A stretch of 64,000 nucleotides of DNA from Hormiphora californensis (GCA_020137815.1 CM035361.1:859524-923523); one strand, 5' to 3'. Counted from the stretch's first letter, positions 1-9,962 are shown. Program-made: numbers and translations. Notes: generated from the sequence alone by a model not told the origin.

Positions 1-218
1 CAATGAATTCAAACTGTTTTATTGGCAGATTACTGATTGTTACCTTGTGCTATTGTTTGATCGTTTCTGTATGACGACCCTCCTCCGTAGTTCGGCTACC
101 TAGAATTAGAAAAGCAGGATTAATTCTTGTCATGCTCTAATTCCCCCTCTACATAAACAGTCACGGGGCGGGGAGAGAAATGGCTGGGTTTATGTCATGG
201 TTCCGGGTTTATGTCATG

Positions 219-455
219 GTTGTTACAGTGGTCATCCGACATATTCCGACGTGAAATTCGACCTGAATCTCGACCTGGAATGAGGCGCGCATCAGAGAGA
301 TGTGCCGCAGTAAGAAAATGCTATCGCGCTTCAACTTTTCTCTCTCGTTAGTCTTTGTGTCTCTCTCACTACGAATGCGCGCCTCATTCCAGGTCGAGAT
401 TCAGGTCGAATTTCACGTCGAGGTATGGCAATTATGTCGGATGACCACTGTGATG
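219..455. repeat. Foldback element
   Basis: Arms at about 225-296 and 366-450 are inverted copies (GTGGTCATCCGACAT ... ATGTCGGATGACCAC, with CTCGACCTGGAATGAGGCGC and its complement), around a ~70-bp loop. Flanked by TGTCATGGTTAC-type repeats. Confidence 0.75.
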
Positions 456-1029
456 GTTACTATTGGTTGTCATGGTTACTATATTGGTTGTCATGGTTAC
501 AGCTCACCTGAACAGCAGAGGTTGCCAACATTAGTAGTGATGGAAGAGCGAAGGGAATCATGAGGAGTATTATGAGGTACATCAACGGGGTAAAGGGCAG
601 TAAACTGAAAAGGCGTGTACTGGTAGTCTGGGTTAGTATTAGAGTTACAAATTAAAAACAGTGGTGGTTTTTGAGGTCTATACAGTGTTTTTCATGGTGT
701 CTCACTACGAGACACCAATTTATCATTAGTACATAGTAGTCTGGGTTAGTATTACGTGGATGGTCCCCCTTTATTTCTCTTATCAAACACTACAACAGTT
801 CTCCGTGATCTCAATTGCACGATCCATGAAGGATGTAATGTGATCCGCAAAGGATGTACCCGACCATTATTTGTTTATTTAATTACTTATTTGATTAATT
901 AACTAATTCTTACTATTTGATGAAAAGCCAGTCCATGAGTCCCTGGCCCACTGCTGGTAGAAACAGTAGATACTGATAGAAAATATACGGGTGGCTGTCC
1001 CTGAGGAAAGAGAGAATATTTAGAAGATA

Positions 1030-1758
1030 TTGATTTGCTTGATAGATAATATCATTTAAATGGATTCTTTAATGGATTCGTCAGTTATATAACCCGAAAA
1101 CATTATAACCACTTATGCTTATAGCTATAGGATGGACTGATTGCAAAGTAGATCATTCCCTCTCACAAGTCTAGAGTAAGTTGAGAACATGAATCATGCT
1201 GCCAGACCAAACCCAAAGAACCGAGACAAACCCTGCAAAACCAACCTTCAAACCAAACAACCAGCAAACCTCCACCAAACCTCCAAACCTCCACCAACCT
1301 CCAAACCTCCAAACCTAAACGCAACCTTAACCACACCTAACGCCGTCAAACACCAAGAGATCCGGAACAGCCGAAAGACCGAGACCCTCCGTCCACTAAG
1401 AGTATAGGTTACCAAACATAACCTTGTGACCTTGTGACATCTAGATATCTATATTATAATATTAAGAATGTATCCTGTCCAATTGCAATGGAATGTCGGA
1501 CTGACAGCTCGATATTTTAATATGACTATCTTGATTTGCTTGAATCTTGATAGATAAATTCTTTCGTTAATGGTTAACATATCAGAAGATATTACTTATA
1601 TCAATTTTAAGTGGCTATTATGTTTTCTTGTAGCATAAATATGCTTATAGCTATACGATAGAGTGATTGCAAAGTTGAGTTTCCTATCACAAGTCTAGAC
1701 ACGAGTATAGACTATAAGTTACCAAAAACCAGTTAAACCTTGTGACCACTTATATATG
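1030..1758 (+). repeat. Degenerate tandem duplication
   Basis: Segments around 1100-1175 and 1640-1700 share ATGCTTATAGCTATA, GATTGCAAAGT and CACAAGTCTAGA. GTTACCAAA and CCTTGTGACC recur at 1409-1430 and 1719-1748. 1220-1340 between them is C/A-rich low complexity. No gene seen in 1-1758. Confidence 0.5.
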
Positions 1759-1799
1759 TAATATTTAGAGTACAAAGTAATACAAGTTTTTAATTTTTT

Positions 1800-2347
1800 C
1801 CCCGCCCGGGTGAATGCCGAAGGCATTCACCCGGATGCCTTTTGCAAAAAGGCATAGGGGTTTAGAATTCGACAAGTTTACATACTAGTGAAGTGTCACG
1901 CTTTTTTTGTCCCGTGACGTAACCCATCCATAGCAACCATCCAGTGCGGAGTGCTCAAAATATCATTTGAAATACTTCACACACGCTCTAATTCAAATTG
2001 CCCACGAAGGCGACGCCCGCAAAGTTATTACAGTGCTGAAATGACGCACTTTCATTAGAACGCGCAGCCCGGCGCCGCGCGCCCCTTCCTGTTTGCAATT
2101 CATAACGTTCATCGTTCGTCATGTGTTCGTCATTACAATTGCGCTCTGGTATTGTCATTGATTACATGAGGTGAGAGGTCAGTTGAGTGGAGATCACATA
2201 GACTAGAAAAGGAGCCTAATTAGGCAGCTCATCACCTGCACTGTTCTGTCTCACCTTTCAGAATCTCATTAGGTCATGGGTGATGGGATGTCACATGCCA
2301 ATGGCGGGGAAATACAGCACTATGGATACATAGTGCAAATCTTCTTG
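1800..2347 (-). mobile_element. Non-autonomous derivative sharing the 5' UTR of the right-edge LINE
   Basis: Read on the - strand, 2347 down to about 1970 matches 60517-60910, the leader of the two-ORF LINE, with scattered differences and small indels. It then continues for 170 bp and ends in two hairpins (ATGCCTTTT/AAAAGGCAT and GGGTGAATGCC/GGCATTCACCC, 1808-1855) and GGGCGGGG at an A-run. It has no ORF. Likely a 5' UTR plus 3' UTR deletion derivative moved by the LINE's proteins. It sits in the Penelope-like arm at a T/A-run. Confidence 0.7.
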
Positions 2348-2437
2348 TTTACTAATAGTTTCATGCTTTCGCAATCGTCAGAAAAAAGAAAACTTGCAAA
2401 TTTTAAAACGTTCAACTTCCTCTTCGACTCCTTCATC
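2348..2437 (-). repeat. Left (inverted) Penelope-like arm, interrupted
   Basis: Reverse complement of 7608-7695. It continues across the inserted LINE at 7380-7440 and across the non-autonomous element at 1773-1799. Removing both insertions restores one uninterrupted inverted arm of about 190 bp. Confidence 0.8.
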
Positions 2438-2538
2438 AAACCGTTTGTTTTGCGCGGCTCAACTCTGATTAATATCCCTTTCCAAATAAAAAATTCTTTT
2501 CATTTGTTGAACGCGCAAAAAACAACAAAACTTCTGTA

Positions 2539-5500
2539 ATGCGCGGCCTCCTGTCCTCGGTAAATGAGCGGCTGCCAAATAAAATAATAATAAGTAACAG
2601 AATGATTTTCGTTTTCGCTCATTTCTCCGTTCGTGAAAAAATTTCTGTTGAGATAAGTAACAGAATTCAATACAATAAACACTTCTTAACCCCCTCTACT
2701 CCGACTAGGTCCATGGCAGAATCAGATCCAGCTCCAAAACAAGCAAAACCCACGGCAGAAAGCCGGTATGACCTACATGGTGCAACAACAAATATGGTCA
2801 ATGACCAGTACGGCCCGTGCGGCGCAATTAGCAAAACACCAACTCTGGTGCACCAAAAAGGACCAGTGTGTCGCAACAGCAAGCAAGCTGAAAAACGCTG
2901 CCTTGTCCCGCGTTTGCCAAGCAAACAAGCTAATCTAATCATTAAAGAATATGCAGAAAAACGAAAAAGAGTCAGCAACAAATGTAAACAATTCAGAACA
3001 AAAGCTAGAAAAACAACGGAACCCAAGCCAGAAACCAAAGCACCTATACCTCACACTGGTAACACAAAAAGAGATATAAAACACAATCCAACCGTCCCAG
3101 CAAAAAGAAGACGTAGAGGAACGGAAGAATCAACTGATATAAAAGATAACGAACACAGTTGTACATGTACAAAAAACACGACACCAATAGCTACCAAGAA
3201 GATAGCTCGAGGACAACAGAATATAACTTCTTACTACCAAAGCACAAAAGATCGACCTCCGACAACAGACACCAACAACTTCCCAACAGGAACAAGCCAC
3301 ACTAGAGACCACCAAATGGCTAATGCGACAAACGAAATAAGATACACCAAAAAACTCAATAACAACTACAGAAAAGAGATGACACAATACAGTACAAAGC
3401 ACACTGATGTTCCAATCACCGGAAATCAATCAACTTCAGGCATAAAACAAGACCACCAAGTACCAATAGAACTCATATACACCAACCAACAACACAAAAA
3501 AGCAGCCCTGACAACTCTATCGGCCAACATCATCAACACCCAAGCTCCAATTATATTCATCTGCGAACCTTACTGCGACAAGAATCACAAAATACCGTGC
3601 ATCCACAAAGACATGATTACCATCAAAGCAGAAGCAACAGACCTAAGGCCCAGAGCAGCTATGGCAATACATAGAGACCACATTCCAAACACCACCACTA
3701 TTCAAGAATTCACTTCAAGAGACTCAGTAGCAATACAAATACAAACTAAAGAATACAAAATTGTCCTGGCCACAATATATATGGAAGGGGAAACAGACAT
3801 CACACCACACACAAATCTTATAGAATCGTTAGCCGCCCATGCCAAGAAAGAGAGGGCAGCACTAATAATAAACAGTGACACCAATGCTCACAGCACGAAC
3901 TGGGGAGACAAAAACAATGACAAAAGAGGTGACGAAATTCTAATAACCACATCCAGGAACAACCTAAATATAATTAACGAAGGAGCGAATCCCACATTCG
4001 AAAACACCAGACTACAAAAATCAATCATCGACCTCACCATAACCAACGAAGAAGGCAACCACCTGTTAAGCAACTGGAAGGTAAGCAACGAATTCACAAA
4101 TGCGGATCACAAATACATCAGAGCCAAAATTAGAATTATGACAAACAAATACAAGAAATTCAAAACGGACAAAAACACGGACTGGGGAACGTTCAACAAA
4201 CAACTACAAGAAGACAAAACCCTCCAACAGATCATGGCCAACCCTCCGAAAAATAAAAAGGAGATGGACGAGGCATCAGACATAATCAACTCCGCCATAA
4301 TGGATGCGTGGAACAAACACACCGAATACACGTATACCACCAGCAAAATTAAACCACCACCATGGTACAACAATGATATTAGGATGCAAATACGGAAAAC
4401 ACAGAAAAAACTAAACAAATATAGGAAAAAGAAAACAGCCGACAGTCAAAGAGAACTGAGCGAAGCGAATTCAACTCTCAATAAACTACAAAGGGACTTC
4501 AAAAAGGCGGCCTGGCAAAAATTCACCGGCGACATAGAAAGCATACAAGCAACAGGCAGAATACACAAGATCTGCAAAAACCAAGCAACAACACAAAGAT
4601 CCTTAGATACCGTGTACAGACCAGAAGGAACCTTAACGACAAGTGCCCAAGAAACATTAGAAATAATGAAGGCGAGCCACTTTGGATCGGACCCAATAAC
4701 AGTAATCAGCCCAATACAATCAGCCGAAACGCACGAGTCGCTCAGATTTGAAATCAAAGAAGTACGAGACGCGATCAACTCCATGAAACCAAACAAAGCA
4801 CCAGGACCGGACAAAATCACGGCAAACATGCTCCAAAATGCCATAGAATCACTAGCCGAACCACTAAAAATACTATTCCAATGCTCCTACGACATAGGAC
4901 AAACGCCGGAAAACTGGAAGGAAAGCAAAGGCATATACCTACCAAAACCTGGCAAAGACGACTACCACAACGCGAAATCATACCGCACCATAACGCTCGC
5001 ACCAATAATCCTTAAAATACAAGAAAGGCTCATCTACTGGAACCTGGAAAGGAACAGGATAGACTCAAAAATCAACGAAAAACAGTTTGGTTTCAGGAAA
5101 TCCAGCTCAACAGAGGCTGCTCTACACAAGATAGTCCACAAAATAGAAAAGAGAATGAAAAAGAAACAATATGCACTGGGTGTATTTCTCGACGTGGAAG
5201 GAGCATTCGATAAGATATCATTTGAAGCGATACAAAGAGGCCTCATAAACAAAGGGATCGCACCAAAAACTATAAACTGGATCATGAATATGACCACAAC
5301 AAGAACACTCTCCATTGAACACAAGAACGAAATCATAAAATTTAGGATAACCAGAGGAGTCGCACAAGGCGGCATCTTATCACCACTCATATGGAACATA
5401 GTACTAGACAGTCTCCTACAAAGTACGGCTAAAAACACCCCAGCATACCTACAAGCATTTGCCGATGACCTAATATCGTTAGCGGAGGGCGACGACATAG

Positions 5501-7149
5501 ACATAGTCAGAAGCAGGACACAAAAAACACTCAACCATATAAACAAATGGTGCAAAGACCAAGGTCTTTCACTAAGCGCAGTAAAGACAACAATGATAAT
5601 GTTCACAAACAAAAGAAAATGGGATCTCCAGCCCATTAAGATCGAAGGAACAGAAATACAGCTCAGCAAATCAACTAAATTCCTAGGAATCACACTAGAC
5701 AACAAACTCAACTTCAACGAACATATCAACAACACAATTAAGAAGGCAAAACAGAACTTAATGAGAACCAATATAGCCATAGGACCTACCTGGGGTCTGA
5801 GTCCCAAAGTAGCACTGTGGATATACAGACAAACAATTAGACCAATAATCACATACGCATCACCAATCTGGATTAACGCCATATACAAAGTAAGAAATCA
5901 AGAAAAACTTCGAAGTCTACAAAGGCTAGCACTAAGAATAGCCTGTGGGGCATTTCCATCGACAGCAGGAGCAGACCTAGACATCCTAACAAACACCTCA
6001 GATATAATACACCACATCGAGAAAGATGCAACTATAACCACAGGCAGGCTCATAAGCAACGAGAAATGGACATCAGACTCACAACTAACAGAAGGAACAC
6101 ACGCACACACCTGCAACAAACTATGGCACAATCTCGAACTACCAAAGGCGCCACTAGACAGGACAGTAAAGGAAAATATAAACAAAAAATACGAGTGCTC
6201 AACCATATGGGAAGAAGGGCACATAACAGAAGATGACGAGACCAACATAACTGTGTACACCGATGGATCCAAAGATGAAGCAGGAAAAACAGGCTCGGGA
6301 GTATTTTCAAATGGCGGCTCACTAGGGGAAAGCATCCAACTGTCTGAAAACCTACCAAACTACAGTACGGTATTCCAAGCAGAAGCAAACGCGATAAAAC
6401 GAGCAGCAGAAGAACTATCTAAAAGAGATGTGAAGAACCAAAACATACTCATACGCTCAGACTCAGCAGCAAGTATTAAAGCACTAGGGAAAGCATGGAC
6501 TAACAGTAACACAATAAAAGAATGTAACAAAGCTCTAAACACCCTTTCCACAAGAAACACGGTGGAAATCAAATGGGTCAAAGCCCATGTAGGGATCGAA
6601 GGAAACGAGGAAGCAGACAAACTTGCAAAGGAGGGATGTCAAAAAACACCACCTCCAGGAAACAAATTTCCAATACCAAACAGCAAAATAAAGGCACAAG
6701 CATATGATACTGCCAAAAGAAAAACCCTCACAACATTCAAGACGAAAGGAGGTAAATCTCTCAAAAATATAATAGTAAATGAAGAAACGAGAGGGGAACT
6801 TGTGAAACAAACAGCAAAACTCCACAACAAAAGAAACAAATTCAGAGCCATTACACATCTTTGCACAGGCATAGGACCGTTTGAAAACTTCCTCCACAAA
6901 ATAGGAAAATCCACAACAAACAAATGCACCCTATGCAAGGAAGCGATAGGAAACGCAACACATATAGTCTGTGACTGCGAAGTCCTATCATCCCTTCGAT
7001 ACATACAAACAGGATACACCAGAATCACAGACATGAAGGAGTTCCTCCTAAAACATCCAGGTAAAGCAATTAAATTATATGAACGAGCACAAGAACTCAA
7101 ACAAAAGATTGAAAACGAAGAAGAATCCGTGGTTCAAATTCAAACATAA
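2539..7149 (+). CDS. LINE polyprotein: AP endonuclease, reverse transcriptase, RNase H, C-terminal zinc motif
   Basis: Uninterrupted ORF of 1,536 codons; ATG 2713 (MAESDP) is an equally good start. Residues ~59-300 are basic and low-complexity (RNA binding?). EN at ~305-540: ICEPYCD, SDTNAHSTNWGD, NEGANPTFEN, SIIDLTI. RT at ~750-1010: KAPGPDKI, SYRTITLAP, FGFRKSSST, GVFLDVEGAFDK, GVAQGGILSPLIWN, and the catalytic FADD at ~973. RNase H at ~1237-1365 with all acidic residues visible: YTDGSKDEAG, FQAEANAIKRA, IRSDSAASI, WVKAHVGIEGNEEADKLA. The C-terminal CTLCKEAIGNATHIVC is a CCHC motif. The protein would nick DNA and copy its own RNA by target-primed reverse transcription. The RNase H domain and R1-like EN place it near the I/R1 group; clade unassigned. 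Confidence 0.93.
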   Translation: MRGLLSSVNERLPNKIIISNRMIFVFAHFSVREKISVEISNRIQYNKHFLTPSTPTRSMAESDPAPKQAKPTAESRYDLHGATTNMVNDQYGPCGAISKTPTLVHQKGPVCRNSKQAEKRCLVPRLPSKQANLIIKEYAEKRKRVSNKCKQFRTKARKTTEPKPETKAPIPHTGNTKRDIKHNPTVPAKRRRRGTEESTDIKDNEHSCTCTKNTTPIATKKIARGQQNITSYYQSTKDRPPTTDTNNFPTGTSHTRDHQMANATNEIRYTKKLNNNYRKEMTQYSTKHTDVPITGNQSTSGIKQDHQVPIELIYTNQQHKKAALTTLSANIINTQAPIIFICEPYCDKNHKIPCIHKDMITIKAEATDLRPRAAMAIHRDHIPNTTTIQEFTSRDSVAIQIQTKEYKIVLATIYMEGETDITPHTNLIESLAAHAKKERAALIINSDTNAHSTNWGDKNNDKRGDEILITTSRNNLNIINEGANPTFENTRLQKSIIDLTITNEEGNHLLSNWKVSNEFTNADHKYIRAKIRIMTNKYKKFKTDKNTDWGTFNKQLQEDKTLQQIMANPPKNKKEMDEASDIINSAIMDAWNKHTEYTYTTSKIKPPPWYNNDIRMQIRKTQKKLNKYRKKKTADSQRELSEANSTLNKLQRDFKKAAWQKFTGDIESIQATGRIHKICKNQATTQRSLDTVYRPEGTLTTSAQETLEIMKASHFGSDPITVISPIQSAETHESLRFEIKEVRDAINSMKPNKAPGPDKITANMLQNAIESLAEPLKILFQCSYDIGQTPENWKESKGIYLPKPGKDDYHNAKSYRTITLAPIILKIQERLIYWNLERNRIDSKINEKQFGFRKSSSTEAALHKIVHKIEKRMKKKQYALGVFLDVEGAFDKISFEAIQRGLINKGIAPKTINWIMNMTTTRTLSIEHKNEIIKFRITRGVAQGGILSPLIWNIVLDSLLQSTAKNTPAYLQAFADDLISLAEGDDIDIVRSRTQKTLNHINKWCKDQGLSLSAVKTTMIMFTNKRKWDLQPIKIEGTEIQLSKSTKFLGITLDNKLNFNEHINNTIKKAKQNLMRTNIAIGPTWGLSPKVALWIYRQTIRPIITYASPIWINAIYKVRNQEKLRSLQRLALRIACGAFPSTAGADLDILTNTSDIIHHIEKDATITTGRLISNEKWTSDSQLTEGTHAHTCNKLWHNLELPKAPLDRTVKENINKKYECSTIWEEGHITEDDETNITVYTDGSKDEAGKTGSGVFSNGGSLGESIQLSENLPNYSTVFQAEANAIKRAAEELSKRDVKNQNILIRSDSAASIKALGKAWTNSNTIKECNKALNTLSTRNTVEIKWVKAHVGIEGNEEADKLAKEGCQKTPPPGNKFPIPNSKIKAQAYDTAKRKTLTTFKTKGGKSLKNIIVNEETRGELVKQTAKLHNKRNKFRAITHLCTGIGPFENFLHKIGKSTTNKCTLCKEAIGNATHIVCDCEVLSSLRYIQTGYTRITDMKEFLLKHPGKAIKLYERAQELKQKIENEEESVVQIQT

Positions 7150-7298
7150 ATGCTCCTGGCAAAATGACCACACAGGACCAAACAAAGCTAGACCCGAGAA
7201 GAACCTCACTCCCATCTTCTTCATATTGTGAACCTGCCAGATGGTACTTCCATGCGAAGGGAGGGGAAGGGGGGACTCTTCTCTAGTGCCGACGGTAT

Positions 7299-7339
7299 CG
7301 CTTTGCGATAGTCCCTGTGGGCTTGCCGTAGGCAAGCCC
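7299..7339 (+). promoter_or_regulatory. Two hairpins in the LINE 3' UTR
   Basis: ATCGC-TTT-GCGAT (7299-7311) and GGGCTTGCC-GTA-GGCAAGCCC (7319-7339) are perfect stem-loops just before the (TAG)n tail at 7351-7367. In several LINEs a 3' UTR stem-loop is recognised by the element's own RT (established for stringent-type LINEs). That role here is inferred from position. Confidence 0.6.
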
Positions 7340-7440
7340 AGGCACTCTGAGTAGTAGTAGTAGTAGTAAACCGTTTGTTGAAGTGATGCCAGGTGTCCTC
7401 TCCGGTGGGGACATTTGTTAAGAAGCTCCCATTTCTTGTT

Positions 7441-7782
7441 ATCATCGCCAAAGCTCCACCATACCGCCCAGGCAATATCACCTGCTCTCTATGCCTGGCC
7501 GAAAAGTTCGCAATATTAACGAGGAAAGGATTAACAAGAAATGGGAGCTTCTTAACAAATGTCCCCACCGGAGAGGACACCTGGCATCACTTCAACAAAC
7601 GGTTTGATGAAGGAGTCGAAGAGGAAGTTGAACGTTTTAAAATTTGCAAGTTTTCTTTTTTCTGACGATTGCGAAAGCATGAAACTATTAGTAAAAAATT
7701 AAAAACTTGTATTACTTTGTAATCAGCTCCAGAATCTTGATCCTGTCGAGCGCTTTACCAGCAATCCCTTTACAAGCAAAGA
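7441..7782 (+). pseudogene. C-terminal end and 3' tail of a Penelope-like retroelement (+ arm)
   Basis: One frame reads PPYRPGNITCSLCLAEKFAI. After a 1-nt deletion near 7517 the next frame reads INKKWELLNKCPHRRGHLAS and stops at TGA, 7604. The CxLCLxEKF-x-I...LNK-x-E/W-L-x-x-C-x-HR pattern is the usual carboxy end of GIY-YIG Penelope-like proteins, from my knowledge of the family and not from a search. About 180 bp of 3' UTR follow to the outer target duplication. Only the last ~330 bp of the element survive, so it is dead. Confidence 0.6.
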
Positions 7783-8039
7783 TAATATTTAGAGTAAACT
7801 ATTTAGTCGACTCTTGATCTTCTTATCTAAATGAATAGTCACGGAACTCGAAAGATGATATAATGGTATTTATGCATGACGTAAATCATATATCTCGAGG
7901 TTTTTTAAAAGTGTAGCTCCATCTATGATTAGATCTTAGAACCTTCCCGAAAGTGCACCTTGAGAGAAATTACAAAATTTAAAATATCGCTTCTCTCATA
8001 TGATACCCTTCAACAAAAACGAATAATCCCTCTCCCGAT

Positions 8040-8180
8040 CTTGCTGTCAGAGCATATTGGCCTGACACTATTCTCATTTCAGAGCATTGGCCTGACACTA
8101 TTCTCATTTCCTAGAGCATTGGCCTGTCAGCGCTATTATAATTGACTCGATTTAATATAGAAGCCCCCCCCCCCCCCCCC
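8040..8180 (+). repeat. Short tandem repeat GAGCATTGGCCTGACAC... and poly-C run
   Basis: Three ~36-bp units containing AGCATTGGCCTGACACTATT are followed by a poly-C run at 8164-8180. A related unit occurs at 26695-26740. No coding signal in 7797-8200. Confidence 0.6.
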
Positions 8181-8202
8181 AAAAAAGAAGTGTTTGACTC
8201 AC

Positions 8203-9962
8203 ATAAATGGTAGGATAGTGTAGACATCAAACACAGCCAGGCCACACCACAACAAGAAAACTATAGCTACCAGCGTCGTCAGAACTCCTCTTAGCCGAAT
8301 CCTGCAACATTTGGATTTTGGGGTCTTATTTTGGAGGGTTAACTTTGAAAGTATAACGGATTTGATTCTAGCATCATCAATTATTAGTATAATAATAGTA
8401 ATATAGAGAAGAACAGCTGCGTTCTTATCTTGTCCAAATAGTCCATGCATGACAAGGTTTTTGGTGTGACACAGCTACATGTTAAATATCAATGAATGAG
8501 ATCTGTTCAGGATTAAATAGGGAGCTGAAAATTAGAAAAAGATCTGGCGAGGGCCGGGCTCAAACCGACAACCTCTGGGTTTCGCGTCCATTAGCAGCCA
8601 GAGAAGATATTAAAAATCTTGTTCCGACAGCTACAGGAATACAAGGATCTTAGGAATTATAGGATCCTGGAAACATCTAGAATCTAATATTACTGTACCT
8701 GCACGTTGGGGCTACTATCATGATTGTTCGTGTTACACTAAGAAGCAGCTGGACCCAGGTGGACATTCGTGCAGTTACACCTGTGTAGGGAGAGGGGTGA
8801 AGGGGAGTATAGATGGGGACCGGGGAGTATAGGGAGATGGGTGGACATTCGTGCTGTTACACCTGTGTAGGGAGAAGTTGGGAAGAAAGGAACTCTTCAA
8901 GAGAAGTCTATTGAACCGTTCTAGCATTCTGAGAATAGTAATTACAGAGCCATATATGGCTCTGTAAATATAAATTACTATTCTCAGACTGCTAGAATGG
9001 TTCAATTGACCTCTAAATAATTGACCTCTAAATAAATATGTTTATTTAATGTAGTTAGTTAGTTGAATTTATTACCTGTAATTAAGAAGGCGGTGATAGT
9101 ACTAACAGTTGCATAGTGGACTGCATCAACAACAAAGAAGACCAATATTGTGGCGTGGATTGGTGCTGACAAGCCACTGCAAAGAAGATGAAAATATAAT
9201 GGTTGTAGCGATCTAGTCCAAAAAAGTAATTTTGTGGGAAAGACAACAGCATGAAGAACAGATTTAATTCTTCAAAAGCGTTTTCATCTAGATTTAAGAC
9301 AGAATTGAGTGTCAAGTATGACTAGAACAACATCAATTCAAACATACCTGAGTATATCAAAAGAAGCCTGGATAAGATAAAGAAAATGCATAAGGTGGGC
9401 TCGTTTGGGCAGGTAGAACAACCATATCATAGCGTTACCAGTAATACAGGTTATACCTGTACAAGAGATTGTGTTACCATGGTTACCATAACAAGAGATT
9501 GTGTTACCATGGTTACCATGGTTACCATAACAACCATATCATGGCGTTACCAGTAATACAGGTTATTTCTGAATAAGAGATTGTGTTACTATGGTTACCA
9601 TAACAAGAGACTGTGTTACCATATCATGTTACTGTATTCAGCCACAGGGGAGAGGATCAAGTTTAGGGTGCCAAGGATTGGGATGGTTCAGCTCTTGTTA
9701 TCTTCTTTACGGGACACGGAGTCGATCAAGGCAATTGATTCAGCTACTATCAAGCACGATAATTGCACAATAATCGCACAATAATCGCACAATAATCGCA
9801 CAATAATTGTACAATAATTGCACACTCACCCAGAACAGCATAAACGGGTATTAACACCGCCATCCATTTGTTACTGATGGCCGCTTGGAAGTACGCTGAT
9901 TCGTCCACCATTCTGGCCTCCGTCCAACTTTCTGGTCGTTCTATATCTGTCAGGTTCTCCAT
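8203..9962 (-). CDS. Partial antisense gene for a multi-membrane-span protein, unknown family
   Basis: Exon a 9962-9830 starts at an ATG (MENLTDIERPESW, then a hydrophobic helix MAVLIPVYAVLG) with donor GTGAGT. Exon b 9399-9348 (HLMHFLYLIQASFDIL, weak acceptor) and exon c 9176-9076 (PIHATILVFFVVDAVHYATV) join in phase. Exon d 8301-8203 (TTLVAIVFLLWCGLAVFDVY) is bounded by GCAG and a GTGAGT donor, but needs phase 2 while exon c leaves phase 1, so an exon or a different donor is missing. Four hydrophobic stretches suggest a tetraspan-like membrane protein. The 3' part would lie further left, beyond the inserted composite element. No family recognised. Confidence 0.45.
8540..8610 (-). ncRNA. tRNA-like 3' half (SINE head or tRNA relic)
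   Basis: On the - strand GGTTGTCGGTTTGAGCCC resembles a B box, with a possible T-arm (GTCGG/CCGGC pairing) and a weak anticodon stem before it. No convincing A box or acceptor stem. Listed as a relic only. Confidence 0.25.
8915..9005. repeat. Palindromic foldback
   Basis: TTGAACCGTTCTAGCATTCT and its near complement AGACTGCTAGAATGGTTCAA bracket AGAATAGTAATTACAGAGCC/GGCTCTGTAA, giving a ~40-bp-stem hairpin. It lies in an intron of the antisense membrane-protein gene. Confidence 0.7.
9430..9625 (+). repeat. Tandem repeats rich in GTTACCATGGTTACC
   Basis: About four imperfect ~60-bp units of CGTTACCAGTAATACAGG plus AGAGATTGTGTTACCATGG. The palindrome resembles the RFX X-box (GTNRCC-x-RGYAAC). 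Similar motifs recur at 44098-44130, 45895-45940, and as an exact inverted pair at 34874/35091. Confidence 0.6.
9770..9822 (+). repeat. 12-bp tandem repeat ACAATAATCGC
   Basis: Five to six copies of (C)ACAATAATCG/TG immediately downstream of the exon a donor on the - strand. Confidence 0.7.

Larger units (their letters stand above)
2450..7367 (+). mobile_element. Full-length RNase H-bearing LINE (I/R1-like group)
   Basis: Bounded by a perfect 12-bp target duplication AAACCGTTTGTT (2438-2449 and 7368-7379) inside the Penelope-like arm. Short 5' leader, one 1,536-codon ORF, and a ~220-bp 3' UTR with two perfect hairpins ending in a (TAG)n tail, all as expected of a complete non-LTR element. 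The sense strand is strikingly A-rich. No ORF1 is present. Intact ORF, intact ends and perfect target duplication suggest a recent insertion. Confidence 0.9.
1759..7796. mobile_element. Nested composite: inverted Penelope-like fragments carrying a LINE and a non-autonomous element
   Basis: The outer limits are a 14-bp direct repeat TAATATTTAGAGTA at 1759-1772 and 7783-7796, read as target-site duplication. Inside, 1773-1799 plus 2348-2449 plus 7380-7440 (- sense) is the reverse complement of 7531-7722 (+ sense). The unbroken pre-insertion state is thus two 5'-truncated copies of the same 3' end facing each other around a ~90-bp spacer. The left arm was split first or later by a 548-bp element and by an intact LINE. 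Head-to-head truncated copies are typical of Penelope-like elements (established). Confidence 0.75.

Noticed and set aside
5034-5888. Long - strand ORF opposite the LINE polyprotein
   Set aside because: Shadow of an A-rich coding strand; the sense frame carries full RT motifs.
2352-7695. LINE with ~100-bp terminal inverted repeats as a new element type
   Set aside because: The 12-bp duplication and sequence continuity across the insertion show the inverted repeats belong to the pre-existing Penelope-like hairpin.
9640-9775. Possible upstream WDFY exon (GMVQLLLSSLRDTESIK)
   Set aside because: Attractive helix and plausible acceptor, but no GT donor in frame before the 12-bp repeat, and it overlaps the region antisense to another gene.
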